64,000 nt of DNA from Rhodococcus opacus (GCF_012396235.1 NZ_JAAXPA010000029.1:1-64000), one strand, 5' to 3'; positions 34,384 through 43,430 are shown, counted from the first letter of the stretch. Translations and numbers: made by a program. The notes: generated by a model from the letters alone, not told the origin.

Positions 34384-35283
34384 ATGCGCACACTGACCAT
34401 CGCCGCCATCCAGACCGCCCCGATCCCGTTCGATGTGGAGGCCACCTGGCAGCGGTTCGCCGACCAGGTCCGCGCCGTGCGCGACACCTTCCCACACGTC
34501 GAACTCGTTGTGGTCCCCGAACTCGTGCTGGCCGCGGAGGCACCCCTCCTGCAGGCCCGCGCCGACTGGATGGACCGGGTGGCACTGCCACTCGCCGGCC
34601 CCCACATCGACCGGATCTGCGCACTCGCCGAGGAGACCGGACTGTGGCTGGTGCCGGGAAGCCTCTACGAGCGCGGCGACGACGACAAGATCTACAACAC
34701 CGCCATCGCCGTGTCGCCCCTCGGCGAGGTCGTGGCCCACTACCGCAAGGTCTTCCCCTGGCAGCCGTACGAGCAGACCGCACCCGGCAGCGAGTTCGTC
34801 GTCTTCGACATTCCCGGTACCGGCCGGATCGGTCTGGCCATCTGCTACGACGGCTCCTTCCCGGAGACCGCACGCCAACTGGCCTGGCTCGGCGCGGAAG
34901 TGATCATCCAACCCACCCTCACCACCACCCGCGACCGCGAGATGGAACTCGTCTGCTCCCGCTCCAACGCGTGGACCAACCAGGTGTACGTCGTCAACGT
35001 CAACGGCGCCGACCCGGCCGCAGTCGGTGCCAGCGTCGTCGTCGACCCCGAGGGCATCATCCGCCAGCAGGCAGGGTCGGGCGAAGAAGTGCTCGTCGAC
35101 ACCCTCGACCTCGACGCCGTGACCCGGGTCCGCACCTACGGCACGTTCGGCCTCAACCGCCCCTGGGACCAGATCGCCCGGTACGGCGACGGGATCCGAC
35201 TCCCGATGTACGGCGGCGGGGGCATCCACACGCCTCCGTGGCACGAAACCGCCGTGCCGATCCCGGCGTCCACGCCCAGCTGA
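34384..35283 (+). CDS. Carbon-nitrogen hydrolase (nitrilase superfamily)
   Basis: 299 residues. The catalytic triad motifs are all visible: Glu in VVVPELVLAAE, Lys in HYRKVFPW, Cys in GLAICYDGSFPE. N-terminal TIAAIQTAPIPFDV is the typical first strand. These enzymes hydrolyse amides, carbamoylated amines or nitriles. ATG lies 4 bases after the permease stop, so the two are one operon. Amidase is more probable than true nitrilase on length and motif context, but the substrate is open. Confidence 0.88.
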   Translation: MRTLTIAAIQTAPIPFDVEATWQRFADQVRAVRDTFPHVELVVVPELVLAAEAPLLQARADWMDRVALPLAGPHIDRICALAEETGLWLVPGSLYERGDDDKIYNTAIAVSPLGEVVAHYRKVFPWQPYEQTAPGSEFVVFDIPGTGRIGLAICYDGSFPETARQLAWLGAEVIIQPTLTTTRDREMELVCSRSNAWTNQVYVVNVNGADPAAVGASVVVDPEGIIRQQAGSGEEVLVDTLDLDAVTRVRTYGTFGLNRPWDQIARYGDGIRLPMYGGGGIHTPPWHETAVPIPASTPS

Positions 35284-35294
35284 CTCGCCCTCCC

Positions 35295-35327
35295 GGAAGG
35301 GGCGGTCACGAGAGACCCGCCCCTTCC
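35295..35327 (+). terminator. Hairpin after the permease/hydrolase operon
   Basis: GGAAGGGGCGG and CCGCCCCTTCC pair perfectly over 11 bp with an 11-base loop, 12 bases after the hydrolase stop. It lies 27 bases before the diguanylate cyclase start, so it separates the two units. Confidence 0.65.
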
Positions 35328-35353
35328 TGGACCGGTCCTGGATAATTGCGAGA

Positions 35354-36400
35354 GTGAGGCCCCTCGCTGCGTCGTCCGTCGACACGGTCCTGCAGGACTA
35401 TCAGCCGCGCATCCTGCGCCGCTACCTGTGGATCACGACTGCGCTGCACCTCGCGGGATTCGTCCTTCCTCCCATGGTCGGGTTGCCGATCCGGCCGGAG
35501 ACCGTCGCCGCTCGCACGGCGGGCATCCTCCTGGGAGTGTTCGCACTCGTCGTGCTGTACCGTGGCGGACGCAGGCCGAGCCGACGGGCCTACCAGGTCT
35601 GCACGGCGGCGGCACTGCTCGCCACTCCGATCGTGATGTCCGGTCTCGTTCTCGCCGTCGCCCAACTGCTCTGCGCGATCGCGGCGATGTTCCTGGCGAT
35701 GTATTTCGTCGTGTTCTACCCGAAGCGGCAGTCGCGGCTCCTCGTCGGATGCCTCACCGGGTTGATGGTGGTCGGAGTCGTCGTCGCCCCCACTGCCTTC
35801 ACGCTGGTGCCGGTCGAGGTGGACACGGTGACCGTGAAGGCCGCCGTTCTCGTCGTGGCCGTCACCTGCGTGGTCGGCGCCGCCGAGATGTTCGGATCCC
35901 TCACCCGGACGCTGATCGAATCGGCCAGCACCGACGGACTCACGGCCCTGCTCAACCGCGCCGGTTTCGAGCTCGCGTTCCGGCACGCCGTCGAAGGCGC
36001 GGGCACCGGACAGGTCTCCGTGACATTGGTCCTCATCGACGTCGACCAGTTCAAGTCCACCAACGATCACTACGGCCATGCCGCGGGCGACGCGGTTCTC
36101 GTCGACCTCGCGAACTACCTCGCCGAGCACATGCCCCGCGGCGCCCTTCTCGCCCGGGTCGGTGGCGACGAGTTCGTCACCTGCGTGGTCGGCGAGCACC
36201 ACGCCGAGCTGCCCGGCGTGATGGCGCAACTCGCCCGGCAGAGCCCTACCCCGTTCAGCCTCGGCGCCGCGTCGTGCACCGGCGAGGCCGACCCACTCAC
36301 CGCGCTCTATCGAACCGCCGACCGCGAGCTGTACACGGCGAAGCAGCGGCAGCACCCACCCGAACCGCCCGGCGACGAACCCACACTGCGGACGGGGTGA
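35354..36400 (+). CDS. Membrane-bound diguanylate cyclase (GGDEF)
   Basis: 348 residues, GTG start. About six hydrophobic segments occupy residues 25-185, followed by a GGDEF domain with STDGLTALLNRAGFELAF, metal ligand D229 (LIDVDQFKSTND) and an intact GGDEF at 270-274. The RxxD product-inhibition site expected nine to six residues before GGDEF is absent (PRGA). It should make cyclic di-GMP at the membrane without classical I-site feedback. No sensory domain is recognisable other than the membrane part. Confidence 0.88.
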   Translation: MRPLAASSVDTVLQDYQPRILRRYLWITTALHLAGFVLPPMVGLPIRPETVAARTAGILLGVFALVVLYRGGRRPSRRAYQVCTAAALLATPIVMSGLVLAVAQLLCAIAAMFLAMYFVVFYPKRQSRLLVGCLTGLMVVGVVVAPTAFTLVPVEVDTVTVKAAVLVVAVTCVVGAAEMFGSLTRTLIESASTDGLTALLNRAGFELAFRHAVEGAGTGQVSVTLVLIDVDQFKSTNDHYGHAAGDAVLVDLANYLAEHMPRGALLARVGGDEFVTCVVGEHHAELPGVMAQLARQSPTPFSLGAASCTGEADPLTALYRTADRELYTAKQRQHPPEPPGDEPTLRTG

Positions 36401-36428
36401 AACGCCCGGGCAGACGCCGCACTCCGAG

Positions 36429-37385
36429 TCATTCGGCGATTCGCGCGGTCACCGGACGACGGTCCGCCGGCTTCACGTGGGTGACCATCCACACCGCGGC
36501 GACGACGAGCGCGCAGCCGGCGAACTGCCCGATGCTGGGCCGCTCGTGCACGATCACGACGGAGAACAGCATCGCCAGGACCGGCTGGAGCAGCAGCAAT
36601 GTGGCGCCCACCTCGGCGGCGAGCCGCGGCAGGGCGAATCCGATGAGGACCCAGCCGAGTACCTGGCTGCTCAGCGACAGTGCCGCCAGCCATCCCAGCG
36701 CGGGCCATCCCGGCGTGAGGTCCACCGTTCCCCACAGTGATCCCACTGCGGTTCCGACGACGCCGGCGGCGATCGTCGACACGAAGACCTGCGACGACGC
36801 CCGGTGTGCGGATCCGGCGCGGCCGATGACGAAGATGTAGATCCCGTAGGCCACGCCCGCCGCCAGCGACAGCAGAGTTCCGAGGAACAGCTGGTCACCC
36901 TCGCCGCTGCCGCCGAGGATTCCACCGGCGAGAGCCACACCGGCGAACAGGAAGGGAACGGCCACGACGAACCGGACCGGCACCCGTGCACGGAAGAAGA
37001 CCCACGCGAGCAGTGGCACGACGACGACTTGCACGTTGACGACGACGGTGGAGATGCCGGCGCCGATCAGGTGGATCGATCGCGCCCACAACGCGAAGTC
37101 GACGCCGAGCATCATCCCGCCGAGTACCTGGGCCGCGATCACCCTGCGCGGGATCCCGCCGTACCGCCGAAATTCTTGCAGCGCAAGAAGTCCGAGGATG
37201 GGCAGCGCCAGCACACACCGGAAGAACGTCGACGTGGCCGGCTCCACCCCGGACAATTTGATGAGACTGCCGGTCAGCGACGTCGCCACCGCACCCGCCA
37301 GCACCAGCAGTCGCGGATCCACGGACGCGACGCTGAAAGAGGGGCGGACGAGGGCACGGGGACGCAAACGGAGGGCGGTAGTCAC
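36429..37385 (-). CDS. EamA/DMT-family exporter
   Basis: 318 residues, ten membrane segments in two EamA repeats (VATSLTGSLIKLSGVEPATS at the start; VYGIYIFVIGRAG-like middle; LLLLQPVLAMLFSVVIVHER near the end). The GTG at 37385 has GGAGA 7 bases before it and is preferred to a TTG at 37409. DMT proteins export amino acids or small metabolites. It is divergent from a LysR gene, the usual pair of exporter and inducer-responsive activator. Confidence 0.85.
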   Translation of the reverse strand: MTTALRLRPRALVRPSFSVASVDPRLLVLAGAVATSLTGSLIKLSGVEPATSTFFRCVLALPILGLLALQEFRRYGGIPRRVIAAQVLGGMMLGVDFALWARSIHLIGAGISTVVVNVQVVVVPLLAWVFFRARVPVRFVVAVPFLFAGVALAGGILGGSGEGDQLFLGTLLSLAAGVAYGIYIFVIGRAGSAHRASSQVFVSTIAAGVVGTAVGSLWGTVDLTPGWPALGWLAALSLSSQVLGWVLIGFALPRLAAEVGATLLLLQPVLAMLFSVVIVHERPSIGQFAGCALVVAAVWMVTHVKPADRRPVTARIAE

Positions 37386-37459
37386 ACCGAAAATTCTCCG
37401 AGGCTCCAACCATTACAACAAGTGAATAGTCGTGTCATGAAAGAAGTAGAGTTACTACC

Positions 37460-38362
37460 ATGTTGAGGGTCGATCGCCTCCGCGCGTTGTGCGCTGTCGC
37501 CGAACACGGATCGATCGGTGCCGCAGCCCGCGCCCTGCACGTGACGCCGTCCGGGGTGTCGCAGCAACTCGGCAAGTTCGAACGGGAGGTCGGCGTCGAA
37601 CTTCTGGTACCCGCGGGCCGCGGCGTTCAGCTCACCGATGCGGGCCGGCTCCTGGCCCGTCGCGGACAGGAAGTGATATCGCTTCTGGCGCAGGCCGAAT
37701 CCGAGGTCGTCTCCCTGGACCGCGATGTGGTGGGAGACCTGCGAATCGGGTCCTTCTCCTCCGCAGGCAGGGTGGTCGTGCCGACTGCCGTGGCGACGCT
37801 GCGCAGGCGCCACCCGCAGCTCAGGGTCAGCTTCTTCGCCGGCGAGACCGAGGACCTCATACCCGCGATCGTGCGCCGGGAACTCGACCTCGCCGTCGTC
37901 GACAGCTGGGTCACGATGCCGCTGCACCTGCCCGAGGACGCAGTGCACACCCTGGTGCACCGGGATTCGGCCGACGTCGCACTGTCCCGAGACCATCCGC
38001 TGGCGTCGCGCGACCACGTCGATCTCGACGAGATCGCGGACATGCCGTGGACGACGTGGAAGAAGGGCGCGGTGTACCACACCTGGCTGGTGCAGACGTT
38101 GCGTAACCGCGGCGTCGAACCGGATATCAGGTACGAGGTGCCCGAATTCGCGGCGCAACTCGAGTTCGTCGCGCACGGACTCGCCGCCGCTCTCGTGCCA
38201 CGCCTGGCCCGCGTCTGGGTGCCGGACAACGTGGCGATCGTCCCGGTGCGTCCCACACTCGAGCGCGAGATCTACGCGCTCCGCCGCGCCGACAACGACC
38301 GGCCCACGGTCCGGGCCGGGATCGAGGCACTGACCGAAGCCTTCGCCGGCATCGATGCGTGA
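37460..38362 (+). CDS. LysR-family transcriptional regulator
   Basis: 300 residues: winged HTH MLRVDRLRALCAVAEHGSIG with AARALHVTPSGVSQQLGKFE, then the periplasmic-binding-like effector domain (VGDLRIGSFSSAGRVVVPTA). The 74-base gap to the exporter gene contains ATTACAACAAGTGAAT, compatible with a LysR T-N11-A box. It most likely controls the exporter and itself. Confidence 0.88.
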   Translation: MLRVDRLRALCAVAEHGSIGAAARALHVTPSGVSQQLGKFEREVGVELLVPAGRGVQLTDAGRLLARRGQEVISLLAQAESEVVSLDRDVVGDLRIGSFSSAGRVVVPTAVATLRRRHPQLRVSFFAGETEDLIPAIVRRELDLAVVDSWVTMPLHLPEDAVHTLVHRDSADVALSRDHPLASRDHVDLDEIADMPWTTWKKGAVYHTWLVQTLRNRGVEPDIRYEVPEFAAQLEFVAHGLAAALVPRLARVWVPDNVAIVPVRPTLEREIYALRRADNDRPTVRAGIEALTEAFAGIDA

Positions 38363-38499
38363 CAGCTCCCCGTGGCCCGACCTGTCGCGAAGGGTCTGAC
38401 CCGGCAACACCGGCCGCGTGCGAACACCTGCCAGAAGGCCCTACACGTGCAGGCGTTTCGGTTGCACAATGGTGGTGGGCAACCACCCGGAGGTGCGCG

Positions 38500-39105
38500 A
38501 TGAGTGAAACGTGTGCAGCGCCGATACGCCTGTGGCGTCTGGGTCCATGGAGCCGCAACCCGCTCATGAGGGGGTGCGACCGGCTCCGCTCCGCGATGGT
38601 TCTCATCGGGGTGTTCTTCGTGCTCATGATGGTTCCGCTGGCCGCGGCCGTCGGAACCGAGACGTACTCGCGACTGGACCAGGAGACGCAGGCCGAACTC
38701 GCCACCCACCACCCGACACCCGCCACGCTCGTCGAGGATTCCCGCACGGGGAGCACGGGAGAACCCCTGCCGGCCGCTCCCCAGTATCAAGCGCACGCAC
38801 GGGTGCAGTGGTCGGCGAACGGGCAGACACGCACCGCCGACGTTCCCACCGAATCGGGCACGAAGGCCGGTCAGACCGTCACCGTCTGGCTCGATCCGAA
38901 CGGCGGTCTCGTCGCGGCGCCGGAGACCGGTTCGCAGAACGCCGCCACGGCGGTGAGCGTCGCGTGCGGGATCTGGGTGACAGCGACCGGCGGTTACTGC
39001 CTCCTCTTCCTCGTCGTCCACTGGGTTGCGTCCCGCCGGCAGCAGGCTCAGCTGACCCGTGAATGGAACGAACTCGACAGACCACCCGGGTGGCACGTCA
39101 GCTGA
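38500..39105 (+). CDS. Rv1733c-family membrane protein
   Basis: 201 residues; ATG at 38500 with GGAGG 6 bases upstream. It begins with the family pattern LWRLGPWSRNPLMRGCDRLR, a first membrane helix (VLIGVFFVLMMVPLAAAVG), an extracytoplasmic domain (ARVQWSANGQTRTADVPTES, VTVWLDPNGGLV), a second helix (VACGIWVTATGGYCLLFLVV) and an arginine/glutamine-rich tail. Rv1733c in M. tuberculosis is a dormancy-regulon antigen of unknown biochemical function. A second family member is at 40556. Confidence 0.8.
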   Translation: MSETCAAPIRLWRLGPWSRNPLMRGCDRLRSAMVLIGVFFVLMMVPLAAAVGTETYSRLDQETQAELATHHPTPATLVEDSRTGSTGEPLPAAPQYQAHARVQWSANGQTRTADVPTESGTKAGQTVTVWLDPNGGLVAAPETGSQNAATAVSVACGIWVTATGGYCLLFLVVHWVASRRQQAQLTREWNELDRPPGWHVS

Positions 39106-39131
39106 CGGACGGCGGAACCGAGCCGCGCCGG

Positions 39132-40070
39132 CTACCGGCGGGGTGCCCCGTTCGGCGGCTGTCCGCCACCCCCACCCGGACCGCTCGGCGCAGACTGCGT
39201 GTTCGCCGACTTCTCGGCGACACCGATCGTGATCGAGATCGACATACCGGTGGCCGGTTCGCCCGACACGGTGGCCAACTCGGCATCCCAGCCGTCACCG
39301 AACACGTTGTCCGAGTCCAGGGAGACCTTCGACAGGTTGCCGACACTGTTCGCATAGCCGCTGTCGTAGGTGAAGACGGTGGTGCACGCGTCCTGCGGCA
39401 CCGCGATCTGAGACGTCAACCGGGCGTCCTCGCCCGCCACCGCAGACTCCAATGAGTCGAACACCTCGAAGTGGATGTGCGGCCAGCGGCCCGAGTAGCA
39501 GGCCGGGAAGATCGACGTGAACGACACCCTGCCCGCGGAATCCGCGACCTGAACGCCACGCAGGTAATTCTGCTCGGTGATGCCCTGACCGTAGAGCGAG
39601 TACTCGCCGTCCCGGTCGCAGTGCCACAGGTAGACCGCCATTCCTTCGCCGGCCGCGCAGTCCTTCGTCAGGTCTTGCAGGTTCAGTTCGATGGTCGTCG
39701 CGACACCCTCCGCGGTCCCGGAGTACGCACCGAAGCTGCTGCGAATGTCCTGACGCACGATCCCCGACTCGACCAGCACGTTCGGACCGTTCGACCCGTC
39801 GCCGGGATACGGGCCGGCCGTTTCCTGCGGCGCCGCCGCCACGCACGTGCCGCCGCTCACCGTCTCCGCCGTGGACGCGGCCGCCTCCGTCGAGGACGAG
39901 GACGAGGTCGCCGTGGACCCCGCCGTCGAGCACGCGGCGAGCGCGGTCGCACCCGCCGCGCCGAACACGAACAATGCGCGGCGACGCGACAACATCGATT
40001 TCAGGTCGTGGCTGAGTCCGCGGTCGTGCTCGTGCACTTCGTCGGCGTGGTGACGCGGGCTGTTCGTCAT
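39132..40070 (-). CDS. Exported intradiol-dioxygenase-like lipoprotein
   Basis: 312 residues. A twin-arginine-type leader (SRRRALFVFGAAGATALAAC) ends in a lipobox-like cysteine, then a Ser/Thr/Ala linker. The body has the protocatechuate-3,4-dioxygenase-like barrel: ETAGPYPGDG, the LWHCDRDGEYSLYG strand, NYLRGVQVADSAGRVSFTSI and ACYSGRWPHIHFEV, giving Tyr and His residues expected to bind Fe(III). Gly/Pro-rich C-terminal tail. Such extracytoplasmic members are common in actinobacteria; activity on catechols outside the cell is plausible but rarely shown. Convergent with the Rv1733c gene. Confidence 0.82.
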   Translation of the reverse strand: MTNSPRHHADEVHEHDRGLSHDLKSMLSRRRALFVFGAAGATALAACSTAGSTATSSSSSTEAAASTAETVSGGTCVAAAPQETAGPYPGDGSNGPNVLVESGIVRQDIRSSFGAYSGTAEGVATTIELNLQDLTKDCAAGEGMAVYLWHCDRDGEYSLYGQGITEQNYLRGVQVADSAGRVSFTSIFPACYSGRWPHIHFEVFDSLESAVAGEDARLTSQIAVPQDACTTVFTYDSGYANSVGNLSKVSLDSDNVFGDGWDAELATVSGEPATGMSISITIGVAEKSANTQSAPSGPGGGGGQPPNGAPRR

Positions 40071-40213
40071 GAGGACCTCTCCATGGGCTGTTCGGGTTAC
40101 ATCCCATACAAGCGGTCGCCGGTGCAGGCAGCCTCGAGCTCCGCTGTGGAGTCGCTGTGAACGCCTGTCGCCCAGCGGCGGTCGCCTGGATCTGTCTCAG
40201 CGAGACGCGTCGG

Positions 40214-40414
40214 TCACAGGGATTCTGCACCGGCTGCGCCGGAGACCGACTCGTTGTCGAGGTCGCGCACGAGGGGAATGCCGAGGGCCGCGAGCAGCAT
40301 CCGGCAGTCTTCGGCATCGATCGAGTGGTGGGCGACGGTCCGCTGAGCCTTACGGACGGACTCTTCGTCGAGCTCGCGTTCGCTCTCGAATATAGAAGCA
40401 TCCCTGTCGGACAT
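40214..40414 (-). CDS. Small hypothetical protein, 66 aa
   Basis: An acidic 66-residue protein (MSDRDASIFESERELDEESV, AQRTVAHHSIDAEDCRMLLA) with a helical C-terminus. GGAAAGG and GGGAG lie just upstream; an alternative GTG three codons earlier (40423) is possible. Not recognised. It follows the second Rv1733c-family gene on the same strand after 141 bases. Confidence 0.5.
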   Translation of the reverse strand: MSDRDASIFESERELDEESVRKAQRTVAHHSIDAEDCRMLLAALGIPLVRDLDNESVSGAAGAESL

Positions 40415-40555
40415 GGCTCCCACCTTTCCTCGGCATCAACTGAATAGCCCGGAGTAGGTCCACCGAAACCGACATGGCACAGCGCGATCGGGTGTCGTCC
40501 GAAGCGGATTCACATCCGCGTGTACGAGGCCGTGTCGAACCGGGCCTACGGAGGG

Positions 40556-41152
40556 TCAGCGACGGTAGGTCGCGAACAGCCTGCGGATGCTCTCGTCCCA
40601 GTACTGCTGGCGGCGGCGTTCGACGGCGCGGGAGAACATCGCCCACACCGCACCCAGGAGCAACGCGCTCGCGGCGAGGGTGATGAGCACTGCCGCGACC
40701 GCGGCGCTGACGACGTCGGAGGTCGTGATCCTCGGGCCGGCCCAGTTTCCGTCGTCGTCGACGGCGATGGTCTTCTCGGTGCCCGCCGGCGTTCCCGAGG
40801 GAACCTCGATGCTGTCGGTGCGCGACTCGGAGCCCCAGGCCCACGTCGCCTTCACCATCGGGGTGGTCCGGACGGAGCCGCGGGGCGACAGGGTGATGGG
40901 GGCGTCGGCGTTGGTGACGGCCTCGACGAGGGTCGTGGTGGCGCGTTGTTGCGCGGCCCGCGCACTCTCCTGGTGGTATTCCCAGGTGCCGATCACGGCG
41001 GCGATCACGATCGCGACACCCGCGAGGGCGACGATGACGGATTTCAGGGTGGCCGCGAACCGATCGACAGGTCGCGCGAACGGGTTGGACGGTCGACCCG
41101 ACACCGAGTACACCACGGCTGCCTTCGAGCGCCCCAACACAATCCACCTCAT
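40556..41152 (-). CDS. Rv1733c-family membrane protein
   Basis: 198 residues with the same plan as the protein at 38500: basic N-terminus with RPSNPFARPVDRFAATLKS, helix 1 (VIVALAGVAIVIAAVIGTW), an extracytoplasmic part (GSVRTTPMVKATWAWGSESR, DSIEVPSGTPAGTEKTIAVD), helix 2 (AVAAVLITLAASALLLGAVW) and a basic tail. I chose ATG 41152 over a GTG at 41194 lacking a ribosome site. Function unknown. Confidence 0.75.
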   Translation of the reverse strand: MRWIVLGRSKAAVVYSVSGRPSNPFARPVDRFAATLKSVIVALAGVAIVIAAVIGTWEYHQESARAAQQRATTTLVEAVTNADAPITLSPRGSVRTTPMVKATWAWGSESRTDSIEVPSGTPAGTEKTIAVDDDGNWAGPRITTSDVVSAAVAAVLITLAASALLLGAVWAMFSRAVERRRQQYWDESIRRLFATYRR

Positions 41153-41272
41153 TGTTTCGTCCACGTTAAATGTCTGCTTCACCAGTGTCGCCACTGATCA
41201 GGCAACAGGGAAACCGAAATGGACAAACTTGACGAGTCTCACACTCGGCGGGCAGACCGGAGTCGGCCCCGC

Positions 41273-41510
41273 TCAGCGCTGTGCGGGGCCGAGGTGCCGG
41301 GTCTCGGGCACGAGCCGGTAGTCGATGCTGACCATGACATAACCGTGCTCTGCGAAGTGCTGCACCAGATCTGGGCAGGCAGTTTGGTCTTGAAGCCGCC
41401 AACCACCTCCGTGAATCCACACGACCGCAGGCAAGGGCTGCTCCGCTTCGGCGGGACGGACAAGATCGAGTAGCAGATCGGGGGCGTACTCGACGGTGGA
41501 TCGGCGGACG
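41273..41510 (-). pseudogene. Alpha/beta-hydrolase-3 (esterase) fragment
   Basis: On the minus strand one frame reads VEYAPDLLLDLVRPAEAEQP, AVVWIHGGGWRLQDQTAC and FAEHGYVMVSIDYRLVPETR, then stops at 41273. HGGGW is the oxyanion motif of hormone-sensitive-lipase-type esterases, but no start codon with ribosome site and no nucleophile GxSxG or later regions remain. It is a remnant just downstream of the pirin gene. Confidence 0.65.
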
Positions 41511-41512
41511 CG

Positions 41513-42289
41513 TCACCCAGCGATCGTCGCGTGCATCTCCCACACGATGATCTCGGCGCCGGCGCCGGTGGTCATCTGCTGGCCGCCGCCACCGCTGAGC
41601 CGGACGGCGTCACCCTCGGCGAGGATGCCGACGCCTTCCATCGACGCTTCACCGCGCGCGACGAACACGTGGAGGAACGGTGCGTCGGGCAGGGTGATCG
41701 GCGCCTGCCCGGGCTGCAGTCGTGCGACATGCATTGCGGCGTACTTGTTCTTGATCCGGATCGCCGAGTGGTCCGCATGGTCCGGCATGCCCGATGCGAC
41801 GGGCACCAGTCCCCCGGCGAGCAACTCGTGGTCGATTTCGAGTTGCTCGTAACCGGGTGTGATGCCGGCTTCGTCGGGCACGACCCACATCTGGATGAAA
41901 TGGACCGGGTCGGTGTGCTCGCCGGTGACGCCGTCCAGTCGCCACGAGTCGTTCTTCTCCGAGTGCAGGATTCCGGTTCCCGCGCTCATCCGCTGGGCGA
42001 GTCCCGGGTAGATGACGCCGGAGTGGCCCATCGAATCCTGATGCACCAGTGAACCCTGGAGCACCCAGGTGACGATCTCCATGTCCTGGTGGGGGTGGGT
42101 GTCGAAGCCCTGACCCGGGACGAGGATGTCGTCGTTGTTGACCATCAGCACCCCGTGATGGGTGTTGGCCGGATCGTAGTGGCGGCTGAACGAGAAAGAA
42201 TGCTTGGAATCCAGCCAGCCGGCGTTGGTCTTGAACCGGTCGTCGGCTCGGCGGACGTCGAGGCGGGGTGGGGTGATGGCGGCAGTCAT
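41513..42289 (-). CDS. Pirin-family protein (cupin, possible quercetinase)
   Basis: 258 residues. ATG at 42289 with AAAGGA 7 bases upstream. The bicupin shows the pirin metal site FDTHPHQDMEIVTWVLQGSL with HQDSMGH and the signature RMSAGTGILHSEKND. Bacterial pirins can have quercetin 2,3-dioxygenase activity or act as redox-sensitive partners. It is the second gene of a leftward pair with the VOC protein, opposite a MarR gene, which fits a quinone/phenolic stress group. Confidence 0.88.
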   Translation of the reverse strand: MTAAITPPRLDVRRADDRFKTNAGWLDSKHSFSFSRHYDPANTHHGVLMVNNDDILVPGQGFDTHPHQDMEIVTWVLQGSLVHQDSMGHSGVIYPGLAQRMSAGTGILHSEKNDSWRLDGVTGEHTDPVHFIQMWVVPDEAGITPGYEQLEIDHELLAGGLVPVASGMPDHADHSAIRIKNKYAAMHVARLQPGQAPITLPDAPFLHVFVARGEASMEGVGILAEGDAVRLSGGGGQQMTTGAGAEIIVWEMHATIAG

Positions 42290-42341
42290 CAGCGAATCCT
42301 TTCCAGGTTTCTCAGAGCAGGGGTTCCCGGAGTCAGGGTTC

Positions 42342-42851
42342 TCAGAGAACGTGTGAGCCGTACATTTCGCCGAGCGGGTCGGCGATGAGTTCGAGGCGGG
42401 CACCGTCGGGGTCGCGGAAGTACATCGACACCTCACTGTGTTCGACGAGTTCGACGCCGGCGTCGATCAGTTTCGTGCGCAGGTGATCCCAGCGGCCGGG
42501 TTCGACGCTGATCGCGATGTGGTGGAGTCCGCCGAGAACTTCCCGGTACGGGCCGACGTCGAGTCCCGGGAAGTCGAAGAACGCCAGCAGGTTGCCGTTG
42601 CCGATGTCGAAGAAGAAATGCGAAGACCCGGCGTAGTCCCGGTTCTCGATCAGCTCGGTGAGCGGAAATTCGAGCAGGTCATGATAGAACCGGACCGTGC
42701 GCTCGACGTCACTACTGATCAGCGCGGCGTGATGGAGGCCGCGGGCCGAGGACGCGGGCCTCGACGCCACCGGCTTCAGATGCTCGGCGCGGATCCGGTC
42801 GCGTTGCTCCGCGAACCTCTGCGAACGCTCCTGCTCGTCTGTGGTGCTCAT
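42342..42851 (-). CDS. VOC-family (glyoxalase/extradiol-dioxygenase-like) protein
   Basis: 169 residues; ATG at 42851 preceded by GAGAGGGG. A polar N-terminal extension of about 35 residues precedes one VOC module: LHHAALISSDVERTVRFYHD, ELIENRDYAGSSHFFFDIGN, LHHIAISVEP and MYFRDPDGARLELIADP, with His and Glu residues for a divalent metal. Likely a glyoxalase or ring-cleavage-like enzyme acting on electrophiles; the substrate is unknown. It diverges from the MarR gene over a palindromic operator. Confidence 0.85.
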   Translation of the reverse strand: MSTTDEQERSQRFAEQRDRIRAEHLKPVASRPASSARGLHHAALISSDVERTVRFYHDLLEFPLTELIENRDYAGSSHFFFDIGNGNLLAFFDFPGLDVGPYREVLGGLHHIAISVEPGRWDHLRTKLIDAGVELVEHSEVSMYFRDPDGARLELIADPLGEMYGSHVL

Positions 42852-42889
42852 TGCCCTGCCCCTCTCCGCGGAGCGCAGTAATTGCGCTT

Positions 42890-42932
42890 TCAACTAAATT
42901 CAGACTACAACAACTCGTTGCGTTGTCAACTA
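42890..42932. promoter_or_regulatory. Divergent promoter with MarR-type operator
   Basis: The minus strand of 42915-42932 reads TAGTTGACAACGCAACGA. The same 18-mer with two changed bases stands at 43929-43946 before the YceI gene. GTTG-N6-CAAC arms make it a short inverted repeat. A further half-like TAGTTGA (minus strand) is at 42890-42896. The site lies between the VOC and marR genes, the expected place for autorepression. Confidence 0.6.
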
Positions 42933-42951
42933 CTTGGGCTATGCTGGTGCC

Positions 42952-43413
42952 GTGGAACCGACCCGATGGCTCAGCGCCGAAGAACAGAACACCTGGCGCG
43001 CCTACCTGGACGCCACACGCCTACTCCTGCAGGCGCTCGATCGACAGCTCACCCGCGACGCCGGCATCTCGTTCACGGACTTCGAACTGCTCGTCGTGCT
43101 GTCGGAGGCACCCCAGCGACAACTGCGGATGCGCGAACTCGCAGACGCGGTGACCACCACCCGCAGCGGCGTGACCAGGGCCATCAGCAGGCTGGTCGAC
43201 ACCGGCTGGGTGCGCCGGGTCGAATGCGAAGACGACAAGCGCGGAACATTGGCCGAGCTGACCGACGCCGGAGCCGAGAAGCTCGCCGCCGCCAGCCCCG
43301 GACACGTCGCGGAGGTGCGCCGTAACATGTTCGACCTGCTCAGCCCCCGCGACGTCGGCATCCTCGGTCACGACTTCAGCGAAATGCGCACCCACCTGCT
43401 GGAAAACCCCTGA
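42952..43413 (+). CDS. MarR-family transcriptional regulator
   Basis: 153 residues, GTG start at 42952 (a TTG at 42934 is possible). The winged helix is clear: FTDFELLVVLSEAPQRQLRM, TTRSGVTRAISRLVDTGWVR and the wing VECEDDKRGTLAELTDAG. It resembles the MarR subgroup that senses phenols and quinones. It heads an operon with the AhpD-like gene 17 bases downstream, and the same 18-bp site occurs at its own promoter and before yceI. Confidence 0.88.
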   Translation: MEPTRWLSAEEQNTWRAYLDATRLLLQALDRQLTRDAGISFTDFELLVVLSEAPQRQLRMRELADAVTTTRSGVTRAISRLVDTGWVRRVECEDDKRGTLAELTDAGAEKLAAASPGHVAEVRRNMFDLLSPRDVGILGHDFSEMRTHLLENP

Positions 43414-43430
43414 GCCCGGAAAGGTCGACC

